NCBI RefSeq assembly: GCF_016428645.1
Contig: NZ_JAELXW010000034.1
Location: 1-64,000, forward strand
From: Glycomyces salinus
Lineage (GTDB): Bacteria; Actinomycetota; Actinomycetes; Mycobacteriales; Micromonosporaceae
Length of the DNA stretch: 64,000 nucleotides
Direction: 5' to 3'
Program-made: the position numbers and the translations under genes
Shown: positions 52,854 to 60,915 of the stretch, one piece after another
Position numbering within the stretch: the stretch's first letter is position 1
Layout of the letters: each line of letters opens with the position of its first letter
Notes under the pieces: model-generated
What the model was told of the DNA's origin: nothing
The model's database searches: none
The model's input: only the letters and a program-made list of their open reading frames with translations

Positions 52854-53941
52854 CCGACACTCCTCAAGGGGCCGCCGATGTCGCAGAGTACCGTCTCGCG
52901 GTCGAGAGGCACCTGGCCGACCTGCCCGAGCCGATCCGTGAGGACCTCCTCAACGGTCTAGAGGATCACCTGACCGAGGTCGCCGCCGATCGCGAACCCG
53001 GCACCACGCTCGAGGATCTGCTCGGTAGGCCCGAGGCGTACGCCCGTGAACTCCGCGAGACCGCAGAGATCGAGTCCGAGGGCCGCCGCGATGGGTTCTG
53101 GCGGTCCGTCCAGGCCGGCTTGGAGCCGTCGGTGACGTGGATCCGAGCGAAGACCGAACAGTACACCGCCAGCGCCGGTGTCGGGGAGGCCGGAGAGTTC
53201 CGCAGGAAGCTGAAACCTGGCTGGTGGGTGCTGCGCGGCCTCGCCGCGGCGGCTCTGGTCTACTACTTGATCGCCGGTGGGGCGGTACTGGTCACCCTCC
53301 CGGTCCTGAGTGAGGGCATCGTCCAACTCCTGGTCTTCGCCGTCATGGCGCTGCCATTCGTGTGGCTCTCGCTTCGGCTCGGCGCGATGTCGGAACAGTG
53401 GGGAATCGGCCGTCGCCGGCTGGTGGCGCTCGGCGGAGTCGTTCTCGTTTGGCTGGGCCTGCTGCCGTACGCTACCTTGCCGAGCCTCTACGGTCCGGAC
53501 TACGGCCAGTCTTTCGTCGCCGACTTCGAGGACCCGAACGAGGGCGTCACGAACATCTATCCCTATACCGAAGACGGTGAGCCGTTGGCCGGTGTCTACC
53601 TGTTCGACCAGGACGGGAACCCGCTGTGGATCGGCGACCCCGACGCCTGCGACAGGCTGCACGAGGATCCTTTCGGGGCCGAAGGGTATTCCGATGAGGC
53701 GGTACCGACGCCGGACCCGTTGGAGGAGGGGTCCTACGACGAGGCTGAGTACGGGTATCTCTATCCACTGTGTGACTCGGACCCGTGGCCGACCGATGAA
53801 GCGAGCGGGTTGCCGGTTCCGGAGGATTCCGGGGCCAGCGGGCCCACGGGCGAGCAGGCCACCGAGCCCGTCGATCCCGGCGGGGAGCAGTCCACCGCTC
53901 CGGCCGAGGACTCGACCCCCTCGCCTGAACCCACCGAGTAG
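52850..53941 (+). CDS. PadR-linked HAAS-type membrane protein
   Basis: A 363-residue protein. Residues 10-80 (EYRLAVERHLADLPEPIREDLLNGLEDHLTEV region) match the HAAS-type helical domain that accompanies PadR regulators. Three TM helices follow (about 125-210), then an extracytoplasmic Asp/Glu/Pro-rich region of about 140 residues ending in Ser/Pro/Glu-rich sequence. Coupled to padR by overlap. It may sense the envelope and inform the regulator; this is inferred from context. Confidence 0.72.
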   Translation: MTDTPQGAADVAEYRLAVERHLADLPEPIREDLLNGLEDHLTEVAADREPGTTLEDLLGRPEAYARELRETAEIESEGRRDGFWRSVQAGLEPSVTWIRAKTEQYTASAGVGEAGEFRRKLKPGWWVLRGLAAAALVYYLIAGGAVLVTLPVLSEGIVQLLVFAVMALPFVWLSLRLGAMSEQWGIGRRRLVALGGVVLVWLGLLPYATLPSLYGPDYGQSFVADFEDPNEGVTNIYPYTEDGEPLAGVYLFDQDGNPLWIGDPDACDRLHEDPFGAEGYSDEAVPTPDPLEEGSYDEAEYGYLYPLCDSDPWPTDEASGLPVPEDSGASGPTGEQATEPVDPGGEQSTAPAEDSTPSPEPTE

Positions 53942-54004
53942 GGTCGCGCACCCAACGTCACGGCCTGCGATGCCGGTCGGGCCCGGATTCCCCGGTATGT
54001 GAGA

Positions 54005-54032
54005 TTGACCCCTGTAGACCTAGATTTAGAAA
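54005..54032 (+). promoter_or_regulatory. Promoter of the lysozyme-like gene
   Basis: TTGACC (54005-54010), a 16-base spacer and TAGAAA (54027-54032) form a plausible housekeeping promoter, leaving a leader of about 138 bases before the GTG at 54178. Confidence 0.5.
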
Positions 54033-54080
54033 GGTCTGACTGGTCCGGGGGCCCGGCTCGGCCGAACGGGGGAGCTCTTC

Positions 54081-54164
54081 CCGGGGCGCGCCCCGGCGTC
54101 GGTCGCGAACAGCTCGATAGGACTGGTATCGGTCAATAGTGGCAATTGGGGCAACCGATACCGG
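54081..54164 (+). promoter_or_regulatory. Structured leader with two hairpins
   Basis: Bases 54081-54096 form a perfect 16-base palindrome. Bases 54125-54133 (GGTATCGGT) pair perfectly with 54154-54162, extendable by two pairs, around a 20-base loop. The second stem ends beside the GGGTGAG that serves as ribosome-binding site. It does not match the c-di-AMP riboswitch consensus. Confidence 0.4.
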
Positions 54165-54177
54165 GTGAGAATGTGCC

Positions 54178-54954
54178 GTGTTCGGTCAACTACTCACGGG
54201 TAGGTCACCGTTATACAACGGCCTTAGCCTGGCGCGAGTGCTTACCAAGCTGACCCACGCTAAGCACGCGGCCCCCGGCGTCATCCGGCGCTACGGCCGC
54301 GTCATCCGCAACCGCACCTTCGCCTCGATCGGCGCGGTCGTGGTTGCGACCTCGACGGCGACCACCGCCGGGGCCGCGATCACCCAGACCGACGACCGCA
54401 GCCAGGAGGAGGTGCTGGCCTCCGAAATTGTCGCGGAGGCTTCTGAGGCCGACTACCAGTGGCAGGACGTCCCGGAGATGGAGAGCATCCTGCCGGTCAA
54501 GGAGACCGGCGATGAGGAGGCCGCGCGCTCCGGCGCCGCCGAGGTCCCCGAGGTCGAGGAAGAGGAGGAGGAACCGGCAGAAGAGCCCGAGTCCGACTCC
54601 GGCTCCGGCTCGGACTCCGGCTCGATGGACATCGCCGCCGACTGCTCGTCGTACTCCGGCAACAAGGCCATCGGCTGCACGATGACCCTCGACGCCGGCT
54701 GGGGCCTGGGGGAGTTCTCCTGCCTGGAGTCCCTGTGGGACCGCGAGTCGGGTTGGAACGAGACGGCCTACAACTCCGGTTCGGGCGCCTACGGCATCCC
54801 CCAGTCCCTCCCGGGCGACAAGATGGCCTCCCACGGAAGCGACTGGGAGACCAACCCGGCCACCCAGATCGCCTGGGGACTCGACTACATCCAGGGCCGC
54901 TACGGCAGCCCGTGCGGGGCCTGGAACCACTCCGAATCCAACGGTTGGTATTAG
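54178..54954 (+). CDS. Lysozyme-like cell-wall protein
   Basis: A 258-residue exported protein. A long basic N-region precedes a hydrophobic segment at 47-67, then a linker rich in Glu, Ser and Gly (residues 110-150). The last 100 residues are a transglycosylase-like domain with LESLWDRESGWNETA (Glu as likely catalytic acid) and SGAYGIPQ, as in resuscitation/aggregation-promoting factors. It probably cuts peptidoglycan. GTG start. Its long structured leader suggests post-transcriptional control. Confidence 0.8.
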   Translation: MFGQLLTGRSPLYNGLSLARVLTKLTHAKHAAPGVIRRYGRVIRNRTFASIGAVVVATSTATTAGAAITQTDDRSQEEVLASEIVAEASEADYQWQDVPEMESILPVKETGDEEAARSGAAEVPEVEEEEEEPAEEPESDSGSGSDSGSMDIAADCSSYSGNKAIGCTMTLDAGWGLGEFSCLESLWDRESGWNETAYNSGSGAYGIPQSLPGDKMASHGSDWETNPATQIAWGLDYIQGRYGSPCGAWNHSESNGWY

Positions 54955-54963
54955 AACCTGACC

Positions 54964-54986
54964 GTATTCAGACCCCAACTGAATAC
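54964..54986 (+). repeat. 8-bp inverted repeat GTATTCAG/CTGAATAC
   Basis: GTATTCAG (54964-54971) and CTGAATAC (54979-54986) pair perfectly around a 7-base loop, ten bases after the lysozyme-like gene stop and running into a tandem repeat. Confidence 0.55.
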
Positions 54987-55006
54987 TGGATACTGGATAC
55001 TGGATA
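54983..55006 (+). repeat. Tandem heptamer ATACTGG, 3.4 copies
   Basis: ATACTGG repeats at 54983, 54990 and 54997, followed by ATA. It is A/T-richer than its surroundings and lies between an inverted repeat and a terminator hairpin. Confidence 0.8.
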
Positions 55007-55007
55007 G

Positions 55008-55039
55008 CGAAGGGGCGGCGCCGAGGCGCCGCCCCTTCG
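55008..55039 (+). terminator. 14-bp hairpin after the lysozyme-like gene
   Basis: Bases 55008-55021 and 55026-55039 are perfect complements around CGAG. Confidence 0.78.
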
Positions 55040-55150
55040 TCATGGTTGTGGCCTGTGAGGCCCGTCGCCTTTCGGGCGATCGCGTGTCCGGCGGGGGATC
55101 ACGGTCGTTGACGTATCGGAACCAGCGATCCGACTTCCCCCGGAGGCGTC

Positions 55151-56053
55151 ATGGCGGACGATTGGCATGAGAACATCGTCAACCTGATCCAAGACCAACC
55201 GAGATTCGCGGCCGAGCTTCTCAGAGCCGCCGATGGCGAAGACTACGGAGACATAGCCGTGTCGAATGCCGAACGGAGCGCCAACGCCCTCGGGTCGAAG
55301 GCGACCACCGAGCGCAGGGCCGACGCGGTCTCGGCATTGACCCTGGAGTTCAGCGAGGTGGACCGGCTGCTGGTCATCACCGAGGTCCAGGGCAAGTGGA
55401 GCGAGGAGAAGAACCGGCGGCTGCTCGGGTATGTCTCGCGGGCCTTCGAGGACAATCCCGACAGCGAGGTCGAGCTGTTGATGATCTGCCGGACCGATGC
55501 TCTCGCCCGGAAGTTCAAGCAGGGAATCCGGGTCAACCGTCGCTGGCAGCTCGCTCCGCTGACGCTCAGCCCGGGGGACCTTCTTCCGTACCGTGATCCG
55601 GACGATCCCGGAGCGACACCCGAGTCCGCGGTCCTGCGGGTGCTGCTCAACCCGAGTCCTGACGATCCCGAGTCGGTGATCAGAACCGTAGACGACTTGC
55701 TCGGTACTATTGAACCCGAGGTCGCAATCGACTACATAAATATGATCGCGGATTGCCTAGACGAGAACGCACGAGTGATCCTGGAGAGCCTCATGAGGAC
55801 CAAGCCGAGACCATACCGCTACCACAGCGAGTGGACAGATCAGCTTCGCCGTGAGGGCCGCCAAGAGGGCCGCCAAGAGGGCCGACTCCAAGAGGCCCGG
55901 GAGGCGCTCGTCGATGTGTGCATTGCGCGGTCGATCGTCCTCGGGGAAGCCGAACGGGCGCTCATCGAGCAGTGCGGTGACCTCGACAGACTCCGTGAGT
56001 GGCGCAGCCGCGCACGCAGCGCGAAGCACCTGGCGGACATCTTCGCCGTTTAG
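55151..56053 (+). CDS. Rpn-like PD-(D/E)XK nuclease family protein
   Basis: A 300-residue protein. RADAVSALTLEF, then LLVITEVQGKWSEEK, give the Asp...Glu-x-Gln core of the Rpn/transposase-associated PD-(D/E)XK group. The end has the charged REGRQEGRQEGRLQEAREA heptad-like stretch typical of these proteins. Rpn relatives are nucleases promoting recombination, and many are cargo of mobile DNA. CCGGAGG lies five bases before the ATG. No other mobile-element gene is nearby. Confidence 0.65.
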   Translation: MADDWHENIVNLIQDQPRFAAELLRAADGEDYGDIAVSNAERSANALGSKATTERRADAVSALTLEFSEVDRLLVITEVQGKWSEEKNRRLLGYVSRAFEDNPDSEVELLMICRTDALARKFKQGIRVNRRWQLAPLTLSPGDLLPYRDPDDPGATPESAVLRVLLNPSPDDPESVIRTVDDLLGTIEPEVAIDYINMIADCLDENARVILESLMRTKPRPYRYHSEWTDQLRREGRQEGRQEGRLQEAREALVDVCIARSIVLGEAERALIEQCGDLDRLREWRSRARSAKHLADIFAV

Positions 56054-56075
56054 CTCGGCTCGGACCGGTGCCGAG

Positions 56076-56642
56076 TCAGGCGTCGATGACCTCGATGCCC
56101 GCGGTTCGCAGTTCGTCCACGGCGGCCTCGTCGCCGCCGGGATGGGCGTGGACGAAGGCCGACGCGCCCAGGTCCAGTCGCGCACGGTAGCCGAGGCGGC
56201 GGGCATCGCGGGCGGTCGCCGCCACGCACACGTCGGCGGCCAGGCCCACCGCGGTCACCTCCCCGACCCCGGCCTCGGCGAGGAGGCCGGCCAGGTCGCT
56301 GAGGCCGCCCGCACCGGGCTGCCCCCGGTCGGGCGAGGACGGCAGCAGGACGAACCCTGAGAAGCCGCCGCCGCGCCCCGGACCCTTGGACACGACCGTG
56401 CCGCGCACGTCCAGGTCGGGATGCAGCTCGGTCTGGCCGTCCGGGTCGCCGTCGGGCAGTTCGACCGGCCCGAAGTCCCGGGTGTAGAAGACCGGCGAGC
56501 CGGCCTCGACGGCCTCGGCCACGCGCCGGTTGACCGCCTTGACCACCTCGTCGGCACCCGCGACGGCCAGGAGGCCGTCCGGATCGATGAAGGCCCGCTG
56601 CATGTCGACGACGATGAGAGCGCTGGAGCCGGGGGAAACCAT
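56076..56642 (-). CDS. Isochorismatase-family hydrolase (nicotinamidase-like)
   Basis: A 188-residue cysteine hydrolase. The triad is Asp13 (IVVDMQRAFI), a Lys in VVSKGPGRGGGFSGF, and Cys in LAADVCVAATARDA. The metal-ligand region (DFGPVELPDGDPDGQTELHPDL) resembles nicotinamidase, so it may return nicotinamide to NAD synthesis. GGAG five bases before the ATG. It is convergent with the Rpn-like gene. Confidence 0.88.
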   Translation of the reverse strand: MVSPGSSALIVVDMQRAFIDPDGLLAVAGADEVVKAVNRRVAEAVEAGSPVFYTRDFGPVELPDGDPDGQTELHPDLDVRGTVVSKGPGRGGGFSGFVLLPSSPDRGQPGAGGLSDLAGLLAEAGVGEVTAVGLAADVCVAATARDARRLGYRARLDLGASAFVHAHPGGDEAAVDELRTAGIEVIDA

Positions 56643-56713
56643 GGCTTCTCCAATCCTGTTGCGGGCAACGGCATCCCCGATCATTCCCGAACAGGCCCCG
56701 GCCCGCAAGCACC

Positions 56714-57619
56714 TCAGTAGGCCGCGGAGCGGATCCCTCGCAGCAGCAGGCGGGTGTCGCCGAGCATGCGTTTGAGGCGGCGCTCCAGACCGGCGATCGG
56801 GGTGAGGTTCTGCGGGGCGCGGGCGTCCTTGTGCGCGGCCGAGCCCAGCGGCGGCAGCGCCTGCGCTGTAGCGTCGGCCAGCAGCACGGCCTCGTCCTCG
56901 GTCAGGCTGTCGGAGGCCTCCAGGCGCGCCACCCCGGCCCAGCCGCGCGAGCGGGTGCCCGGCAGCCGCAGATACCACGAATAGCGCGGCCAGCCCGCCA
57001 TCAGGTGGAACACCGGGGTGCGCTGGCCCGGCTTCAGCCGCTCGATCACCGCGTTGAGGTCGCCCCGCAGGTAGGAGCGGTGGTGGCTCTTGATGTAGCC
57101 CACCGAGTTCGGCAGCTCCTTGTGTCCGCGCAGCGGACCGTCCAGGACCGCCAGCTCGGCCTCCGCCGCGACCTGGGCGGCGACCTTCGCTTCGAGCCTG
57201 GCCATCTCCATCTGGCTCGCGGCCACCAGATCGGCGGGATCGGCAGCCTCGACCCTGTGGAACGGGTAGCGGCCGAAATCGGCCTCGGGGTCGACCGTCG
57301 CGAACAGGCCCCGCTCGACCGCCGCCTCGGTGACCGCCGAGGCCGGGCGGTCCAGATCGCAGAGCACGGCCCCGGCCGCCCACGAGACGCACAGCCCCGG
57401 CCAGCGCCCGGACTCGTCGAGCAGTTCGACCCGGGCGTCGATGCGCCGCACGCCGTCGATCAGCAGCAGCCGCGTCGGGCCCGAGGCGGGCGCGTCGATC
57501 GGGGCCCACTGCTCGGCCGAGAGCTCGACGTCCGTCCTGACCTCCGCCACGCTCGACCGGGAGGGGGACTCGGAGTTGTCGGCGAAGGACGGATCCCAGG
57601 CGTCGACGGTGATCTGCAT
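56714..57619 (-). CDS. nurA: NurA-like DNA repair nuclease
   Basis: A 301-residue protein with the NurA pattern: the first acidic residue in LLLIDGVRRIDARV (Asp55), the second in VLDGPLRG (Asp160), then GYIKSHHRSYL, TPVFHLMAG and YSWYLRLPG. The C-terminal part has ALPPLGSAAHKDARAPQNL. NurA is a 5'-3' nuclease that works with the HerA motor to resect DNA ends; HerA lies 4.5 kb upstream on the same strand. TAGGCT (57627-57632, minus) ends seven bases before the ATG. Confidence 0.78.
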   Translation of the reverse strand: MQITVDAWDPSFADNSESPSRSSVAEVRTDVELSAEQWAPIDAPASGPTRLLLIDGVRRIDARVELLDESGRWPGLCVSWAAGAVLCDLDRPASAVTEAAVERGLFATVDPEADFGRYPFHRVEAADPADLVAASQMEMARLEAKVAAQVAAEAELAVLDGPLRGHKELPNSVGYIKSHHRSYLRGDLNAVIERLKPGQRTPVFHLMAGWPRYSWYLRLPGTRSRGWAGVARLEASDSLTEDEAVLLADATAQALPPLGSAAHKDARAPQNLTPIAGLERRLKRMLGDTRLLLRGIRSAAY

Positions 57620-57626
57620 GGGATTC

Positions 57627-57632
57627 AGCCTA
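57627..57632 (-). promoter_or_regulatory. -10 hexamer TAGGCT of nurA
   Basis: TAGGCT on the minus strand ends seven bases before the nurA ATG at 57619, pointing to a leaderless transcript. Confidence 0.5.
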
Positions 57633-57714
57633 TCCGTCGTTCGCCTGACTTTCGAGACGCTCGACGCGGACGCATAGGATCGCCCCGGACGAACCATGCG
57701 TCGAAGGGACCGGT

Positions 57715-58455
57715 ATGAGTGACGATCGGGTGCGGTACCTCCCAGTGACGGTGGAGGGCCGGACGGCGTGCTACCTGTACGTCTCGTCGGGTTCGGATCG
57801 GCTCGGCACCCTCGACGCCTCAGGGCAGTTGGACCCCGAGTTCGTCAGGGACGCCGCACGGCACTGGCAGAGGATGGCGGTCGCCTACAGAGACCGCGGG
57901 CTCGGACCGGAACAGGCGTTGGAACACGCACGTCGGGAACCCGAGACCGAACTGGGCGGGCGCGTACCCCAGGGCGCCGTCATCGCCGAGGCCGAGGACT
58001 TCAGTCGGCTGTTCTCGATCGCGCAGCCCGACCACGATCCGAACAGTCCGTACCGGCAGGCGGTATGGGACACGATGCACGTCCAACGGCCCCACTTCAC
58101 CCCGCTCGTTTCGGTGCCCATGTGGGAGATCTATGCTCCGAACTCCCAGGACACGGTCCGCTGCCTTCCGGTGCGGGTGGGTGACAAGGTCGCCGGATTC
58201 GTCTGGGCGGCCCTCCACGAAGAGGCCGCCGGGTTCGTGCGGCGTGTCAGCGCGCATCCTGAGTGCGACATCGCCGAGGGCTGGTGGCTGCGGGAGATCC
58301 GCCGGCTCCACATGCACGGCTACAGTGCGCTGGAAGCCCTGCGTGCGCGGGTGGGACTGCCGGAGCATCCCAAGGGCGGGCGCATCGAAGCCGGTGAACC
58401 CGAGTCGCAGGTCGAGGGGAGCCAGGGCGTCCGCGATCTGGCACAGGCCGAATAG
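57715..58455 (+). CDS. Unknown protein with two tandem homologous halves
   Basis: A 246-residue soluble protein I cannot assign. Its halves resemble each other: VRYLPVTVEGRTACYLYV (near residue 6) matches VRCLPVRVGDKVAGFVWA (near 148), and each is followed by a helix pair with HWQRMAVAYRDRGLGPEQALEHAR versus WLREIRRLHMHGYSALEALRAR. This suggests internal duplication of a domain of about 75 residues, joined by a 60-residue linker. It faces the opposite way to nurA and sbcC but lies between them. A TAGGAT (57675-57680) could be its -10. Confidence 0.68.
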   Translation: MSDDRVRYLPVTVEGRTACYLYVSSGSDRLGTLDASGQLDPEFVRDAARHWQRMAVAYRDRGLGPEQALEHARREPETELGGRVPQGAVIAEAEDFSRLFSIAQPDHDPNSPYRQAVWDTMHVQRPHFTPLVSVPMWEIYAPNSQDTVRCLPVRVGDKVAGFVWAALHEEAAGFVRRVSAHPECDIAEGWWLREIRRLHMHGYSALEALRARVGLPEHPKGGRIEAGEPESQVEGSQGVRDLAQAE

Positions 58456-58482
58456 CGCCCCTGAGCTCGGACCCGGCGGCGG

Positions 58483-60915
58483 TCAGCTCAAGGTCTTCTC
58501 GACCCGGGAGCTCTTGGCGTCCTTGGTGATCCGGAACCGCACCGGCACCCGCTCGGCCAGGTCCGCCACGTGGGTGACCAGGCCGACCGTCCGGTGGCTC
58601 GAGATCGTCAGCGCCTCCAGCGTGGTCGCCACGGCGTCGAGGGTCTCGGGGTCGAGCGTCCCGAAGCCCTCGTCGAGGATGATCGACTCCAGGCACGCCC
58701 CGTCCCTGGACAGGCTCGCCAACTGGTCGCTCAGCGCCAGCGCCAGCGACAGGGAGGCCGCGAAGGTCTCCCCGCCCGACAGGCTCCGGGCCGGGCGCGC
58801 CATGTCGGCGTCGTGGTGGTCGACCACCCAGAAGTCCTGGTCGCGGTAGATCAGGTCGTACTGGCCCCCGGTGATCCGGTTGAGCATCACCGTCGCCCCG
58901 GTCACCAGCTCGTCCAGCGCCTCGCTCAGCAGCCACTCCATGAACCGCCGCGCCTCCAGGTGCTTGGCCAGCTCCTTGGCGACCTCGGCCTCGTGCGCGA
59001 AGCGGCGCGACTCGGCCTCCAGGTCCACCCGGCGGCTCCGGGACTCGTGCAGGCGCGCCGACCGGGCCCGCGCCGACTCGACCGCCGCGGCGTGCGCGGC
59101 CACGTAGTCGCCGCCGGATCCGGTCGCGGGAGCGGCCACCTCGAGCTCGGCCATCGCCGCCAGCAGCTCGGCGCGCAGGGTCGCCGCCCGACCGTCGAGC
59201 CCGTCCAGCTCGGTCCGGGCCGCCTCCCGCTCGCTCCCGGCCTTGGCCAGGGCCCCGGCCGCCCACTCGACCAGGTGGGTCCAACTGGCGGCCAGGTCGT
59301 CGCCGCCCGGCGGCGGAGCCAGCGACGCGACCTGGTCGCGGGCGTGGTTGAACTCCCGCCACCCCCGCTGCTGGCGCTCCTCGGCCGCCGCCTTGCGCTT
59401 CTCGGCCTCCCGCAGCGCCCGCCGCGCGGCCTTGAGCGCGGTGGAGGTGCCGTTGAGCAACTGCTTGGCCTCGGCCGCCGAGGAGCGCTTGGCGCGCAGC
59501 GCCTCCGGTTCGGCGACGCCCTCCAGCTTCTTGGTCAGGCGCCGCTTCGTCAGGTCCAGGTCGGTCAGGCGCTCCTCGTAGGACTCCAGCTTCGCCTGGA
59601 GCGCGGCCACGCTCGCCTGGGCTTCCTTGTACTCGGCGGTCGCCTGCGAGGACGCCTGCTGGGCCTCCTGCAAGGCCGCCGAGACGTCCCGGTCCGGCAG
59701 GTCGTCGACCGGCCGGTCGCACACCGGGCAGTCGTCGCCCTCCTCGAGGTCGGCCCGCAGCGTCTCGGCCAGTTCGGCCATCCGGATCTTGTGGAGGGCC
59801 GCGTGCCGGATCTCGACCTCCTCGGCCGCCGCACCCTCCAGCTCCTTGGCCTCCTCGTACTGGTGCTTGAGCTCCTCGGTCAGTTCCCTGCCGGTCTTCA
59901 GGCTCGCCTCGGTCTCGGTCAGCTCGGCCCAGGCCGCCAGTTGCCGCTCGATGAGCCCGGAGTCGAGGCCGTCGAGCTCGGCGCGGAGCCGCTCGTCCTC
60001 GGCCTCGGTGGACTCGACCTCCCGGGCCTTCTCGGCGACCTTGGCGGCGGCCTCGGCCACCTGGGCGGCGACGTCGTCGACCCCGTCGGGCCGCTTGATG
60101 TAGGTCAGGGACGCCAGGTGCGCCTCGGCCTCGGCCAGGCGGCGGCGCGCGGCCTCGACGGCCGCGTCGAGCCCGTCGAGCGCCCCGGCCTTGTCCCGCA
60201 CCGGCTCGGTCAGCTTCTCGAGCTTCTCGACCCGCTCGGCCGCGTCGCCCAGCTCCTGGTCGGTGACCGGTTCGACCTTCGCCAGCTGCGCCTCCAGAGT
60301 CTGCTGGGCGGTGGCCGCGGTGTCCCGGCGGGAACCGGCCAGTTGCTGGACGCGCCGGTAGACGCTGTGCCCCAGCAGGTTCTCCAGGATCTTGCGCCGG
60401 TCGGCCGCCGAGGCGTGCAGGAACTCGGCGAACTCGCCCTGCGGCAGCAGCACGCACTTGGTGAACTGCTCGAACGGCAGCCCGATGACCCGCTCGGCCG
60501 CGGCGCTGACCTCGCTGGGGCTGCCCGCCAGCGGCTTGCCCAGGCCCTCCAGCAGCTCGGTGTCGTCGGCGGGGTCGACCCCGGCCGGCAGCTGCTCGAG
60601 CGCGGCCGTGGAGGTCTTGACCTTGCCGTTCTTGTCGCGGCGCAGGATCCGCGTGGCCACGTAGTGGGTTCCGGCGGCGGCGAAGACCAGCCGCACCCGG
60701 CCCTCGACGGCCGAGGGCGCGAGCGCGTTCTGGGTGGAGTTGATGCGCCAGCGCGGCGTGCGCCCGTAGAGCGCGAAGCACATCGCGTCCAGCACAGTGG
60801 ACTTGCCCGCGCCGGTCGGGCCGGTCAGCGCGAAGAAGTCGACGTCGGTGAAGTCGAGCGTGGAGGCCTCGGCGTAGGAGCCGTAGCCCTGCATGTCGAG
60901 CCGGATGGGTCGCAT
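58483..60915 (-). CDS. sbcC: Exonuclease subunit SbcC
   Basis: An 810-residue SMC-like ATPase (Rad50 counterpart). Walker A GPTGAGKS is at residues 32-39; long coiled coils flank the zinc hook CPVC (Cys396, Cys399); the ABC signature SLSGGE and Walker B ILDEGFGTLD lie near the end. With SbcD it cuts hairpins and protein-blocked DNA ends. Its ATG overlaps the sbcD stop (ATGA). Shorter coils than E. coli SbcC are usual in actinobacteria. Confidence 0.96.
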   Translation of the reverse strand: MRPIRLDMQGYGSYAEASTLDFTDVDFFALTGPTGAGKSTVLDAMCFALYGRTPRWRINSTQNALAPSAVEGRVRLVFAAAGTHYVATRILRRDKNGKVKTSTAALEQLPAGVDPADDTELLEGLGKPLAGSPSEVSAAAERVIGLPFEQFTKCVLLPQGEFAEFLHASAADRRKILENLLGHSVYRRVQQLAGSRRDTAATAQQTLEAQLAKVEPVTDQELGDAAERVEKLEKLTEPVRDKAGALDGLDAAVEAARRRLAEAEAHLASLTYIKRPDGVDDVAAQVAEAAAKVAEKAREVESTEAEDERLRAELDGLDSGLIERQLAAWAELTETEASLKTGRELTEELKHQYEEAKELEGAAAEEVEIRHAALHKIRMAELAETLRADLEEGDDCPVCDRPVDDLPDRDVSAALQEAQQASSQATAEYKEAQASVAALQAKLESYEERLTDLDLTKRRLTKKLEGVAEPEALRAKRSSAAEAKQLLNGTSTALKAARRALREAEKRKAAAEERQQRGWREFNHARDQVASLAPPPGGDDLAASWTHLVEWAAGALAKAGSEREAARTELDGLDGRAATLRAELLAAMAELEVAAPATGSGGDYVAAHAAAVESARARSARLHESRSRRVDLEAESRRFAHEAEVAKELAKHLEARRFMEWLLSEALDELVTGATVMLNRITGGQYDLIYRDQDFWVVDHHDADMARPARSLSGGETFAASLSLALALSDQLASLSRDGACLESIILDEGFGTLDPETLDAVATTLEALTISSHRTVGLVTHVADLAERVPVRFRITKDAKSSRVEKTLS

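Noticed and set aside
54041-54177. c-di-AMP (ydaO) riboswitch upstream of the lysozyme-like gene
   Set aside because: The gene type is right, but the conserved blocks of that riboswitch are missing; only generic hairpins are present.
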